Assembly: GCA_902825215.1 (NCBI GenBank)
Contig: LR782234.1
Span: forward strand, 558,001 to 622,000
Length of the DNA stretch: 64,000 bases
From: Pseudomonas fluorescens
GTDB taxonomy: Bacteria > Pseudomonadota > Gammaproteobacteria > Pseudomonadales > Pseudomonadaceae
Direction: 5' to 3'
Position 1 is the stretch's first letter. Every line of letters starts with the position of its first letter. Both the position numbers and the translations under genes were made by a program. The notes beneath the pieces are model-generated. The model did not search any database. It saw nothing but the letters and a program-made list of their open reading frames with translations, and was not told the origin of the DNA. Shown piece by piece: positions 37,859 through 46,628 of the stretch.

Positions 37859-38275
37859 ATGCGTCATTACGAAATCATCTTTCTGGTCCACCCGGATCAG
37901 AGCGAGCAAGTCGGCGGCATGGTTGAGCGTTACACCAAGCTGATCGAAGAAGACGGCGGCAAAATCCACCGTCTGGAAGATTGGGGCCGTCGTCAACTGG
38001 CCTACGCAATCAACAATGTTCACAAGGCTCACTACGTGATGCTGAACGTTGAGTGCACTGGCAAAGCCCTGGCCGAGCTGGAAGACAACTTCCGCTACAA
38101 CGATGCAGTGATCCGTAACCTGGTCATCCGTCGCGACGAAGCCGTTACTGGCCAGTCCGAGATGCTCAAGGCTGAAGAAAACCGCAGTGAGCGCCGTGAG
38201 CGTCGCGACCGTCCTGAAGAAGGCGCTGAAGAAGGCGCTGATGACAATGACAACAGCGATAACGCTGACGAGTAA
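37859..38275 (+). CDS. rpsF: 30S ribosomal protein S6
   Basis: The product has 138 residues. [21 protein letters not shown] is the typical N-terminus; the body has [20 protein letters not shown]. The tail is long, acidic and Arg/Glu-rich ([20 protein letters not shown]...), a likely target of RimK glutamylation in Pseudomonas. The ribosome site AAGGAG lies just before the ATG. It heads the operon rpsF-rpsR-(membrane protein)-rplI. Confidence 0.98.
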   Translation: MRHYEIIFLVHPDQSEQVGGMVERYTKLIEEDGGKIHRLEDWGRRQLAYAINNVHKAHYVMLNVECTGKALAELEDNFRYNDAVIRNLVIRRDEAVTGQSEMLKAEENRSERRERRDRPEEGAEEGADDNDNSDNADE

Positions 38276-38304
38276 TCCACGGACCTTATTAAGGAGCCTA
38301 TCAA

Positions 38305-38535
38305 ATGGCACGTTTCTTCCGTCGTCGTAAATTCTGCCGCTTCACCGCTGAAGACGTGAAAGAGATCGATTACAAAGATCTCAACACTCTGAAAGCCTAC
38401 GTATCCGAGACCGGCAAAATCGTTCCAAGCCGTATCACCGGTACCAAAGCTCGTTATCAGCGTCAGCTGGCCACCGCTATCAAGCGCGCCCGCTTCCTGG
38501 CCCTGCTGGCCTACACCGACAGCCACGGCCGCTGA
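38305..38535 (+). CDS. rpsR: 30S ribosomal protein S18
   Basis: The product has 76 residues: [22 protein letters not shown], with [21 protein letters not shown] at the rRNA-binding helix. It binds S6 on the platform of the small subunit. It lies 29 bases after rpsF with AAGGAG upstream. Confidence 0.98.
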
Positions 38536-38571
38536 GACCGGGCAGTCGACAAGTAGCAAAGGATTGAATGC

Positions 38572-39465
38572 ATGCGCGCCTTAGCTGAGTTCATCATGCG
38601 CGGCCGTATGCAGGCCACTCTCGTGGTGGCCGGATGTGCAACATTGCCGTTGTTGTATTGGTTGGGTGCTGCCGCAGGGAGCCTTGTGCTGCTGCGGCGC
38701 GGACTGACGGACGCCCTGGGTGTTCTGTCTCTGGGGCTGCTGCCGGCGTTGATCTGGTGGCTGTATGCCGATGACCCACGAGCGCTTCTGGTGCTGCTGG
38801 GGTCTTCGGGGCTTGCGCTGGTTTTGCGCGCAAGCGAGTCCTGGGTTCGCACGCTGCTGGTCAGCGTAGTAATGGGCGTGGTGTTTTCATTGGTGCTCGG
38901 GGCCGCGTTTGCGGCCCAGATCGAGATGCTCGCGCAGGCCTTGATAAAGGTCATGCCAGCGCTTCTTGGTGAAACCTACAATCAATTGTCGGTGGATGAG
39001 CAAGGGCGTTTCGCGTCCCTGATTGCACCGGTCCTGACCGGCCTGATTGCGGCATTGTTGCAAATCGTCAGCGTGCTGAGCCTGATTGTCGGGCGGCATT
39101 GGCAGGCGTTGTTGTACAACCCGGGTGGTTTTGGTCGCGAGTTTCGCGCCATCCGCATTCCGCTGGGGCCGGCGATGTTACTGCTGGCGTTGATGCTTCT
39201 GGGCCCGAATCTCGGTGCACAGATGGCCATGTTGACGCCGTTGTGCAGTGTACCGCTGGTGTTCGCCGGGCTGGCCCTGATTCACGGGCTGGTCGGGCAG
39301 AAGCGACTGGCCGGTTTCTGGCTGGTGGGGTTGTACGTCACGCTGCTGTTGTTCATGCAGCTGATCTATCCGTTGCTCGTGGTTCTGGCCATTGTCGACA
39401 GCCTGATTGATTTTCGCGGTCGTCACGTGTCGAAAGACACCGACAGCGCGAACGGTGAAGGTTAA
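38572..39465 (+). CDS. Conserved inner-membrane protein (DUF2232-like)
   Basis: The product has 297 residues and about eight hydrophobic helices, with no soluble domain of note. A protein of this kind stands between rpsR and rplI in pseudomonads (PA4933 in P. aeruginosa). Family assignment to DUF2232 is from length, topology and position, not from a motif. Function unknown. It has no membrane partner nearby, so its place in a ribosomal operon may only be for expression level. Confidence 0.75.
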   Translation: MRALAEFIMRGRMQATLVVAGCATLPLLYWLGAAAGSLVLLRRGLTDALGVLSLGLLPALIWWLYADDPRALLVLLGSSGLALVLRASESWVRTLLVSVVMGVVFSLVLGAAFAAQIEMLAQALIKVMPALLGETYNQLSVDEQGRFASLIAPVLTGLIAALLQIVSVLSLIVGRHWQALLYNPGGFGREFRAIRIPLGPAMLLLALMLLGPNLGAQMAMLTPLCSVPLVFAGLALIHGLVGQKRLAGFWLVGLYVTLLLFMQLIYPLLVVLAIVDSLIDFRGRHVSKDTDSANGEG

Positions 39466-39483
39466 AAGTTAGAGGATTTTCAC

Positions 39484-39930
39484 ATGCAACTGATCCTTCT
39501 GGAAAAAATCGCCAACCTGGGCAACCTGGGCGACAAAGTAAACGTTAAGGCCGGTTACGGCCGTAACTACCTGCTGCCTTTCGGCAAGGCTACCGCTGCG
39601 ACCGCTGCCAACCTGGCTGCGTTCGAAGAGCGTCGCGCCGAGCTGGAAAAAGCCGCCGCAGACCGTAAAGCATCGGCCGAAAGCCGTGCTGCCCAACTGG
39701 CCGAGCTGGAAGTGACCATCACTGCCACCGCTGGCGACGAAGGCAAGCTGTTCGGTTCGATCGGTACTCACGACATCGCTGACGCACTGACCGCTTCCGG
39801 CGTTGAAGTGCAGAAGAGCGAAGTTCGTCTGCCGAACGGCACCATCCGCAACGTGGGTGAATTCGACGTAGCCGTGCACCTGCACGCCGAAGTTGAAGCC
39901 ACCGTACGCGTTGTCGTGGTAGCAGCTTAA
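39484..39930 (+). CDS. rplI: 50S ribosomal protein L9
   Basis: The product has 148 residues. [32 protein letters not shown] is the N-terminal rRNA-binding domain; a long helix and a C-terminal domain ([12 protein letters not shown]...[17 protein letters not shown]) follow. It is the last gene of the rpsF operon, 18 bases after the membrane protein. Confidence 0.98.
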   Translation: MQLILLEKIANLGNLGDKVNVKAGYGRNYLLPFGKATAATAANLAAFEERRAELEKAAADRKASAESRAAQLAELEVTITATAGDEGKLFGSIGTHDIADALTASGVEVQKSEVRLPNGTIRNVGEFDVAVHLHAEVEATVRVVVVAA

Positions 39931-40050
39931 GCAACACCGGATCGGCTGGCGGCTTGTCCGTCAGGCGGTTAACATCGGGCACGATCCTGTTTACAGGTCG
40001 TGCCCTTTGTCTTTCTGAATCCCTGCTTTTCACCTGATTATCAAGTGGCC

Positions 40051-41448
40051 ATGAACGATATCTCCGCTCCCGAGCAATACGATCTGCAAACCGCTGCCCT
40101 GAAGGTGCCGCCACATTCCATCGAGGCCGAACAGGCCGTACTCGGTGGTTTGATGCTGGACAACAACGCCTGGGAACGCGTGCTCGATCAAGTCTCCGAC
40201 GGCGATTTCTATCGACATGACCACCGTCTGATCTTCCGTGCAATCGCCAAACTGGCCGATCAGAACATGCCGATCGACGTCGTGACCCTGTCCGAGCAAC
40301 TGGACAAGGAAGGCCAGACGTCCCAGGTCGGCGGTCTCGGCTATCTCGGTGAGCTGGCGAAAAACACGCCGTCCGTCGCCAACATCAAGGCCTATGCGCA
40401 AATCGTCCGCCAGCGCGCGACGTTGCGCCAGCTGATCGGCATCAGTACCGAAATCGCCGACAGCGCGTTCAACCCTGAAGGCCGTACCGCCGAAGAAATC
40501 CTCGATGAAGCCGAACGGCAGATCTTCCAGATCGCCGAGGCGCGACCGAAGACCGGCGGCCCGGTTGGCGTCAACGAACTGTTGACCAAGGCCATCGATC
40601 GCATCGACACCCTGTTCAACACCGACAATGCCATCACCGGCCTGTCGACCGGCTACACCGACCTTGATGAGAAGACCAGCGGCCTGCAACCGGCCGACTT
40701 GATCATCGTCGCCGGCCGTCCGTCGATGGGTAAAACCACCTTCGCGATGAACCTGGTGGAAAACGCCGTGTTGCGCAGCGAGAAAGCCGTACTGGTGTAC
40801 TCCCTCGAGATGCCAGGCGAGTCGCTGATCATGCGTATGCTTTCGTCGCTTGGCCGCATCGACCAGACCAAGGTGCGTTCCGGCCAACTGGAAGACGACG
40901 ACTGGCCGCGCTTGACCTCGGCGGTCAACCTGCTCAACGACCGCAAGCTGTTCATCGATGACACCGCCGGCATCAGCCCGTCGGAAATGCGCGCGCGGAC
41001 CCGGCGACTGGTGCGTGAGCACGGTGACGTCGGCTTGATCATGATCGACTATTTGCAGTTGATGCAGATTCCGGGCTCCAGTGGTGATAACCGTACCAAC
41101 GAAATTTCCGAGATCTCGCGATCCCTGAAAGCGCTGGCCAAGGAATTCAACTGCCCGGTTGTGGCCCTGTCGCAGCTCAACCGTTCCCTCGAACAGCGCC
41201 CGAACAAACGCCCGGTGAACTCCGACTTGCGTGAATCCGGTGCAATCGAGCAGGACGCCGACGTGATCATGTTCGTGTACCGGGACGAGGTGTATCACCC
41301 GGAAACCGAACACAAGGGCATCGCCGAAATCATCATCGGCAAGCAGCGTAACGGCCCGATCGGCTTTATTCGCCTGGCGTTCATCGGCAAATACACACGC
41401 TTCGAAAACCTCGCGCCGGGCAGCTACAACTTCGACGACGACGAGTAA
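40051..41448 (+). CDS. dnaB: Replicative DNA helicase DnaB
   Basis: This 465-residue hexameric 5'-3' helicase works at the replication fork. The N-terminal domain (PPHSIEAEQAVLGGLMLDN) binds primase. The RecA-like domain has Walker A in VAGRPSMGKTTFAMN, Walker B in VGLIMIDYLQLM, and the H4 region SQLNRSLEQRPNKRP...SDLRESGAIEQDADVI. I use ATG 40051 (MNDISAPEQYD); a GTG at 40000 in frame adds unlike residues. There is no intein. Confidence 0.98.
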   Translation: MNDISAPEQYDLQTAALKVPPHSIEAEQAVLGGLMLDNNAWERVLDQVSDGDFYRHDHRLIFRAIAKLADQNMPIDVVTLSEQLDKEGQTSQVGGLGYLGELAKNTPSVANIKAYAQIVRQRATLRQLIGISTEIADSAFNPEGRTAEEILDEAERQIFQIAEARPKTGGPVGVNELLTKAIDRIDTLFNTDNAITGLSTGYTDLDEKTSGLQPADLIIVAGRPSMGKTTFAMNLVENAVLRSEKAVLVYSLEMPGESLIMRMLSSLGRIDQTKVRSGQLEDDDWPRLTSAVNLLNDRKLFIDDTAGISPSEMRARTRRLVREHGDVGLIMIDYLQLMQIPGSSGDNRTNEISEISRSLKALAKEFNCPVVALSQLNRSLEQRPNKRPVNSDLRESGAIEQDADVIMFVYRDEVYHPETEHKGIAEIIIGKQRNGPIGFIRLAFIGKYTRFENLAPGSYNFDDDE

Positions 41449-41450
41449 AA

Positions 41451-41476
41451 GGCTGGCCACAACGCTTCGGCCAGCC
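41451..41476. terminator. Hairpin between convergent dnaB and the NEL gene
   Basis: GGCTGGCC / GGCCAGCC lies in the 41-base gap between the two converging genes. It may stop transcripts from both sides; no long T-run is present. Confidence 0.5.
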
Positions 41477-41489
41477 CTCGCCTTATCGG

Positions 41490-44400
41490 CTACGCACTTG
41501 TGCCGGCGGCATCCTCTTCAGTGTCGCTGGCCTTGTATTGCGCCAGTTCCTGGCGGCTCAGTTTTTCGATCAGGGCCGACTCCTCGATCAGCCATTCTGC
41601 CTGCATCGCTTTTGATTGCGCGTCGTAGTCGGCGAATGACAATTCGTTTGCCTTGAATGATTCATCCAGAGCCGCCTGGCGGTCTTGAAACGGCTGACGC
41701 CGGGCTTCGAAGACCTCCTGATAGTGCGTAGTCAGGTATGTTTGCCAGAACTCCCTCGCCATCAAGGCCTGAAACTCCTCGGCTGAGTTATCTCGCGCGA
41801 GGACGGTTTGGCAAGCACTGTCCAGTTGCGCTTTGGAGACGCTGACCAAGTGGGCAAACCCCATTTTCTCCGGTTGCCCGGGCAGCTGCAGGCGGTCTTT
41901 GAGACCGTGGCGATAGAACAGCCTGATTTCAACTTCTTCGGGCACCTCTGGCGGCGGCAGATTGGCGGCCTCTTGCGGTGTTCTGGCTGCGGCAAGGTTC
42001 GCTTCGCGCTGGGCGATGTCCGCCGAGGCAATCTTGTCGACTTCATGCAAGCGGAACAGCGCTCTGTTCAACTTGAACAGTTCCAGCCCCTGCGTTTTGT
42101 CGCCGGCCCGGGCCACAGCGTTGTGCGTCAACGACAAGATCTCGAGATTGGCGAAGGTAAAAGCTGCCCGGTCACAGCAGGCCGCTTCGCCGGCGCGATC
42201 AAAGACTTCGTTGCGCAACCGTTCGGACCGTGCGGTGTTTTCGGTGATGCTATCGATCAACCGCCAGACTCGCCCTTGAAGTGCCAAGTGGCCGGTTGGC
42301 GTATCCAGCAGGCGTTGCAGTGTGTTGAACAAACCGTCCGAGCGCGCCTGATCGCGTAGGGTTTGCCATTGCCGTGTTCGTGTCGTCAGCTGTTTTTCGG
42401 TGAAGCCCGCTGTCCAGCGGAGCATCGGGTCAGCCGGAGCCAGGCGAAGGGGCTCCGGCCTGGCGCTCGCCGTGTCGAGGATGTTCCTTAAGCCTGTCAG
42501 CGGTGTGCCGGCTGCTCTCAGGCGACTGCGGTAGTTGATCAGGCGGCTGTATGTCGCGTCCGACAATGGATTATTCGAAATATCAGTGATGTTGTTGATG
42601 CGCACGGTGTTCGCCAGTTGATCATCCGGCGGCGCGATGACGGCGTCGGGAATTTCCGTGATGCGGTTGCTGTGCAGCTCGATGGTATCCAGCAGCGGCT
42701 GATGGATGAGGCCATTGGGAAAGGTGTCGATCCCTGTGAGAGCCAGACTGACCGACCGCAGGTCGACGATCTGGCTCATATCCGGGGCGATGCCCAGTTG
42801 CCGGTTTCCCTGCAGCTCCAGTGCACGCAAGGTCGTGCGGCTCGCGAGGACGCGGGCAGTGTCGGCGGTCAGGGTGATGTTGTTGCTATCCAGCGACAAC
42901 CACGTCAGACCATGCATTTCGCCAATCGCCGGTGGCAGTTCACGCAGTTGATTGCGCGACAATTTCAACCAGCGTATGTGGCGGAAACGCGTCAGAAAAC
43001 CTTCCGGCGACGTGCTCAGGCGCATATTGACGAGTTTGAGTGAGCCGACGTGAGTGAAGTCAGCATCTATGTCCGGCAGGCTGGGCAGCCGCAGATTGCT
43101 CAGATCGAGCTCCAGGCCGATGGGAGTACCGTCATGGGCATGAGCTTGCGGCCCCTCTCGGCGCCAGCAACTGATGATTCTGTCGTTGGCCGTGACCCGA
43201 TCAGCTCGGTTCTGTGCATTGAGCGCCAGTTGGTCGGCGCGAATGTACCCGCCCAGATTGCCTCCACCGGAAAAAACCCAGGCGTCGAGCTGGCGTTTGA
43301 GTCGCGCGAACTCCTGCTCAAGACTGCGCACCTTGATGGTCGCGGCGTCAACGTCCATGGTCCAAAGGTATTCTCTGCACTGCTTCAAGTCTTTTTGGGG
43401 AAACAGTCGCCGGTAACGTTTCGCCAAGGAGTTGTCGCTATCGAACATCACACCCTGATGAGAGGTCAGCAGTTCGGGAGCGACTGCGCTGACGCGTCGC
43501 CAGTAGGCATCGAATTTCTTCCAGTAATCGGCCGGGAACGGATTGCCTTTGAGCCGGGTTACGGCGTTGACCCGTGCGACCGCCAACAAGTCCTCATCCG
43601 CTGGATCGATGAATGTCGGCGGCACTTCCTTCAAGCGGTTGTTGCTTAGATCCAGTGTGATCAGCCCCGTCTTGTCGTGTAACCCGCTCGGCCACTGATC
43701 GATACCGATATTGCTCAGCAGCAGATGCCTGAGTCTGGACATATGGCTGAAATCAGGCGTCAGGCCGAGGGCCGGATTGTCGGTCAGGTTGATCGTCCCC
43801 AGATGATGCATGGCACTGAGTGTTGCCGCGCTCTGCTCAGTCAGTTGCAGGCGATTATGGGACAGATTCAGATTGACCAGGCCACGCATGGCAGCAATCG
43901 GTGCGGGCAAGTTTTCAAGCCCGCAATGATTGATGAGCAAGCGTTCCAGATTGGGGAAACCGGCCAGGAAGGTATCGGCGTCAGCCGACCATTTAGCGGT
44001 GTTGATAATCAGTGTTTTGACATGGCCGAAGTCCGCGCTGAGCGGCGGCAGTGACGCCTCTGTCGACGACAGCCTCAGTGTGTGCATGGAATTGAGCCAA
44101 TTGGCCTGGAGGGTGGCGGCAACGCGGCGCGCCTGAATCCTGGCCGGCGTGTCTGCGCCGGACGCATCGGTCTGGCTGCCATCGACGTAGGCCTCTAGCT
44201 GGGACTGCAGCGAGTCCAGCGCTGCGACACGGCGTGCCAGTCGCGCTTTGCCGTCATCATTCAGAGCGAGTAGAAATGCCCGCACCTGCTGAGGATTCTT
44301 GTTTGGGTAAACCCGCTGCACGTCGGGGGTTTCCGGCATGTCACTGGGGAGTCTGAATGCATCGGCCAGAGCGCTGCTGCCCAGCTCCGGTTGATCGATC

Positions 44401-46133
44401 GCCACCCGTTGCCAAAAGTCTTCCAGTTTCGTCCAGTAGCCGGGTGGAAAAGGATTGCCTTCCAGCAGGCTGACACTGTTGATACGCGCGAGCGCTTCGA
44501 ACTGATCGGCTGGTGGATTGAGGTTGGCTTCCGGGACCGCGCTCAAGCGGTTGTTGCGCAAGTCCACACGCACCAGTCGGGCCTGGCTGTGCAGACCTGC
44601 CGGCCACTGCTCCAGTTGCGCATTGCTCAGGTTCAGCGTCTCGAGGTCGGCCATGGCGGAAAAGTCCGGCGTTTGCCCCAACGGGTTGTCGGACAGATCC
44701 AGATGCTTGAGTTTGCTCAGTGAACCCAGTGCAGCGGTCGTTTGTTCGTTGAGGGCGATGCGGTTCGCACTCAGATCAAGGCTCTTCAAATCGGCCATCT
44801 GCACGAGAGCTGCGGGCAGCGTGTCCAGTGTCGAGCAGCTGATGTGCAGGCTTTCCAGTCCGGAGAAGTTGCCGAGCATAATGCCTGAGGCGTCTGACCA
44901 TGCGACCGATTTCAGTGTCAGGTGTCGGACGTGGCTGAAATCGGCTTTCAGCGCCGGCAGTGTGCCGTTGCCAGCCTCAAGCCAAAGTATGGCGCCGCTC
45001 TGATGGCGCCAGCAGCGCTTGAGACTGTGCGCGATTTGCTGCGCGGCGGTTGGCGAAGTGCCGGACGGCGCTGCATTGGCGGATTGCCGCAGCCAGGCAT
45101 CGAGTTCAATCTTGAGGGATTTGTAGGCGCTCTCGCGCTGGGTCAAACCGCCAGCGACGTCATTTCCCAAGGACTTGATGAATTGACCGATTTCTTCATC
45201 GGTGTGGTCCGGAAACAGCTTTCGCGCCCGCGATTGAGGGCTGCGCAACCGGTTCAAAACCTGCGACAGCCGCTCGCGCATGCTCGAATGCGCAGGCACG
45301 TTGACGCCGTCGCCACGCATCATGCCGCCGGCGCCGGCCACGGTGGTGCCCACCCAGCCTTGTATGGCATCGAAAACAATCGGTTCCGACCGGCCCGGAC
45401 GCGTCGCGACGTACCGATTGGCACTGTCGCTGGCGACCGGGTCATCGCTGCGGACGATGCGCATCACCGAGGCCAGCGGCGTCGAGGCATCCGGATCGTG
45501 CAGCACCTGATAAGCATGGTTATCGATCAGCGCATACAGTTTGCCGTCGATGCGGTGAAGTCCGTCGCTGCCAGGTTCAACGCTGTGCAGCTTCAGGGTC
45601 GTGCGAAACGCTGCCAGACGGCTCTCGCTCAGGGCAAAGGTTATCGGTTCAAAATCTTCCAGCGGATGCCACCAGCCGCTGTCCGGATCGCGCAGCAGAA
45701 TCGGCCCGGAAGCTTTCGCTTCGCTGGGCAATCTGGCGCGGAACAGCCCGCTGTCCGCATCCTGAGCGACCTGTACGGTGCCGATCTCGACCACATCGAC
45801 GTATTGCCGCCCTTTGAACAGGCGCAAGCCCTCGGCATTGGCTGCCGGCAGATCGACAGCGGCCGTGACCCGGTAATGCTCAAGCGGCAGACCGCCTGCG
45901 TGTGGTGGGTCGTCCTGTCGGGCCGAGCGATGCACAGTGACAGTGGGCGCCGGGGAGATCGCATCGAGATCGGCGTCGCCGACGGGCCCGCCGGGACGTA
46001 TTGGCAGGCCGCGGTTGTCAAAGCCGGGATGCGTTGTGATACCGGGGCGCGGCGTAGTCACGTCCGGCATCGTTGTCGGACGAACAGTTGTGACGCCTGA
46101 GGTGTTGCCTTTGGGCGGCGATTTGATGGGCAT
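41490..46133 (-). CDS. Three-module LRR protein with C-terminal NEL E3 ubiquitin ligase domain (paralogue A)
   Basis: The product has 1547 residues. A Thr/Pro-rich leader (1-80, MPIKSPPKGNTSGV) has no signal peptide. A constant beta-rich domain follows in two units: GRQYVDV...VQVAQDADSGLFRARL (about 108-150) and GKLYALIDNHAYQV...VASDSANRYVATRPG (about 197-262). Three tandem modules of about 300 residues start KLFPDHTDEE (305), RVYPNKNPQQ (607) and RLFPQKDLKQ (909). Each has a helical linker, a W-rich strand and several leucine-rich repeats (for example LKSLDLSANRIAL). The NEL domain begins near 1235; EAACCDRAAFTFANLE holds the CxDR motif with likely catalytic Cys1319. NEL enzymes (IpaH, SspH, SlrP) ubiquitinate host proteins after injection into eukaryotic cells. 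Last gene of a four-gene cluster. Confidence 0.88.
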   Translation of the reverse strand: MPIKSPPKGNTSGVTTVRPTTMPDVTTPRPGITTHPGFDNRGLPIRPGGPVGDADLDAISPAPTVTVHRSARQDDPPHAGGLPLEHYRVTAAVDLPAANAEGLRLFKGRQYVDVVEIGTVQVAQDADSGLFRARLPSEAKASGPILLRDPDSGWWHPLEDFEPITFALSESRLAAFRTTLKLHSVEPGSDGLHRIDGKLYALIDNHAYQVLHDPDASTPLASVMRIVRSDDPVASDSANRYVATRPGRSEPIVFDAIQGWVGTTVAGAGGMMRGDGVNVPAHSSMRERLSQVLNRLRSPQSRARKLFPDHTDEEIGQFIKSLGNDVAGGLTQRESAYKSLKIELDAWLRQSANAAPSGTSPTAAQQIAHSLKRCWRHQSGAILWLEAGNGTLPALKADFSHVRHLTLKSVAWSDASGIMLGNFSGLESLHISCSTLDTLPAALVQMADLKSLDLSANRIALNEQTTAALGSLSKLKHLDLSDNPLGQTPDFSAMADLETLNLSNAQLEQWPAGLHSQARLVRVDLRNNRLSAVPEANLNPPADQFEALARINSVSLLEGNPFPPGYWTKLEDFWQRVAIDQPELGSSALADAFRLPSDMPETPDVQRVYPNKNPQQVRAFLLALNDDGKARLARRVAALDSLQSQLEAYVDGSQTDASGADTPARIQARRVAATLQANWLNSMHTLRLSSTEASLPPLSADFGHVKTLIINTAKWSADADTFLAGFPNLERLLINHCGLENLPAPIAAMRGLVNLNLSHNRLQLTEQSAATLSAMHHLGTINLTDNPALGLTPDFSHMSRLRHLLLSNIGIDQWPSGLHDKTGLITLDLSNNRLKEVPPTFIDPADEDLLAVARVNAVTRLKGNPFPADYWKKFDAYWRRVSAVAPELLTSHQGVMFDSDNSLAKRYRRLFPQKDLKQCREYLWTMDVDAATIKVRSLEQEFARLKRQLDAWVFSGGGNLGGYIRADQLALNAQNRADRVTANDRIISCWRREGPQAHAHDGTPIGLELDLSNLRLPSLPDIDADFTHVGSLKLVNMRLSTSPEGFLTRFRHIRWLKLSRNQLRELPPAIGEMHGLTWLSLDSNNITLTADTARVLASRTTLRALELQGNRQLGIAPDMSQIVDLRSVSLALTGIDTFPNGLIHQPLLDTIELHSNRITEIPDAVIAPPDDQLANTVRINNITDISNNPLSDATYSRLINYRSRLRAAGTPLTGLRNILDTASARPEPLRLAPADPMLRWTAGFTEKQLTTRTRQWQTLRDQARSDGLFNTLQRLLDTPTGHLALQGRVWRLIDSITENTARSERLRNEVFDRAGEAACCDRAAFTFANLEILSLTHNAVARAGDKTQGLELFKLNRALFRLHEVDKIASADIAQREANLAAARTPQEAANLPPPEVPEEVEIRLFYRHGLKDRLQLPGQPEKMGFAHLVSVSKAQLDSACQTVLARDNSAEEFQALMAREFWQTYLTTHYQEVFEARRQPFQDRQAALDESFKANELSFADYDAQSKAMQAEWLIEESALIEKLSRQELAQYKASDTEEDAAGTSA

Positions 46134-46628
46134 GAAAAACTTCCTTGTAGGTTGCCAGTCGCTCCCGCAGGCGGGCAGCGGCTGGCCGGTCCGGCGCCAT
46201 TGCCGGTGCGAATGAATCAGTGGGTCGCCGCAGCGCTTTGGCTGGCGAGAGCAAAGATCTTGCTCGCGGTCCTGCCGTCGAAGGTCTCGCGCCAGATGGC
46301 AACGTGGGGTAGGCCGGCCTGTGCGTCACGGCGTTGAGATTCGATGCCGCGCGTGCCTTGTTCCAGCGTTTTCAGGTGACCACCCTTGATGCTGAAACTC
46401 AGCGGCTCGCTGTTGTGCCTGTCGTAGTGAAAGTGCGCTTCCCATAACGGCGCATCGTCAGCGCGGTCCCTGATCGAATAGACGTCGAGAAAGGATTTCT
46501 CCTTGCCCTTGCCCTTGCCCTGCTGTTTGCGATCTACCGTTTTGCGCACACTGAGTTCGGCATGATCGAGCAGCCAGTTCAGACGCATGATGTCCAGTAC
46601 GTCCTTGTTCTTGTACATCCGCACCAGC
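45703..46628. repeat. Long direct repeat, copy 1
   Basis: This block is almost identical to 48381-49300. It covers the first 144 codons of paralogue A, the 83-base spacer and the last 135 codons of paralogue B. In protein the N-terminal parts differ at only two positions (residues 22 and 51). The copies are offset by 2678 bases, and they frame paralogue B. Confidence 0.9.

Noticed and set aside
37859..38275. Acidic RREGAEEG-type tail of rpsF as a frameshift artefact
   Set aside because: Pseudomonas S6 normally has such a charged tail, and the stop and spacing to rpsR are normal.
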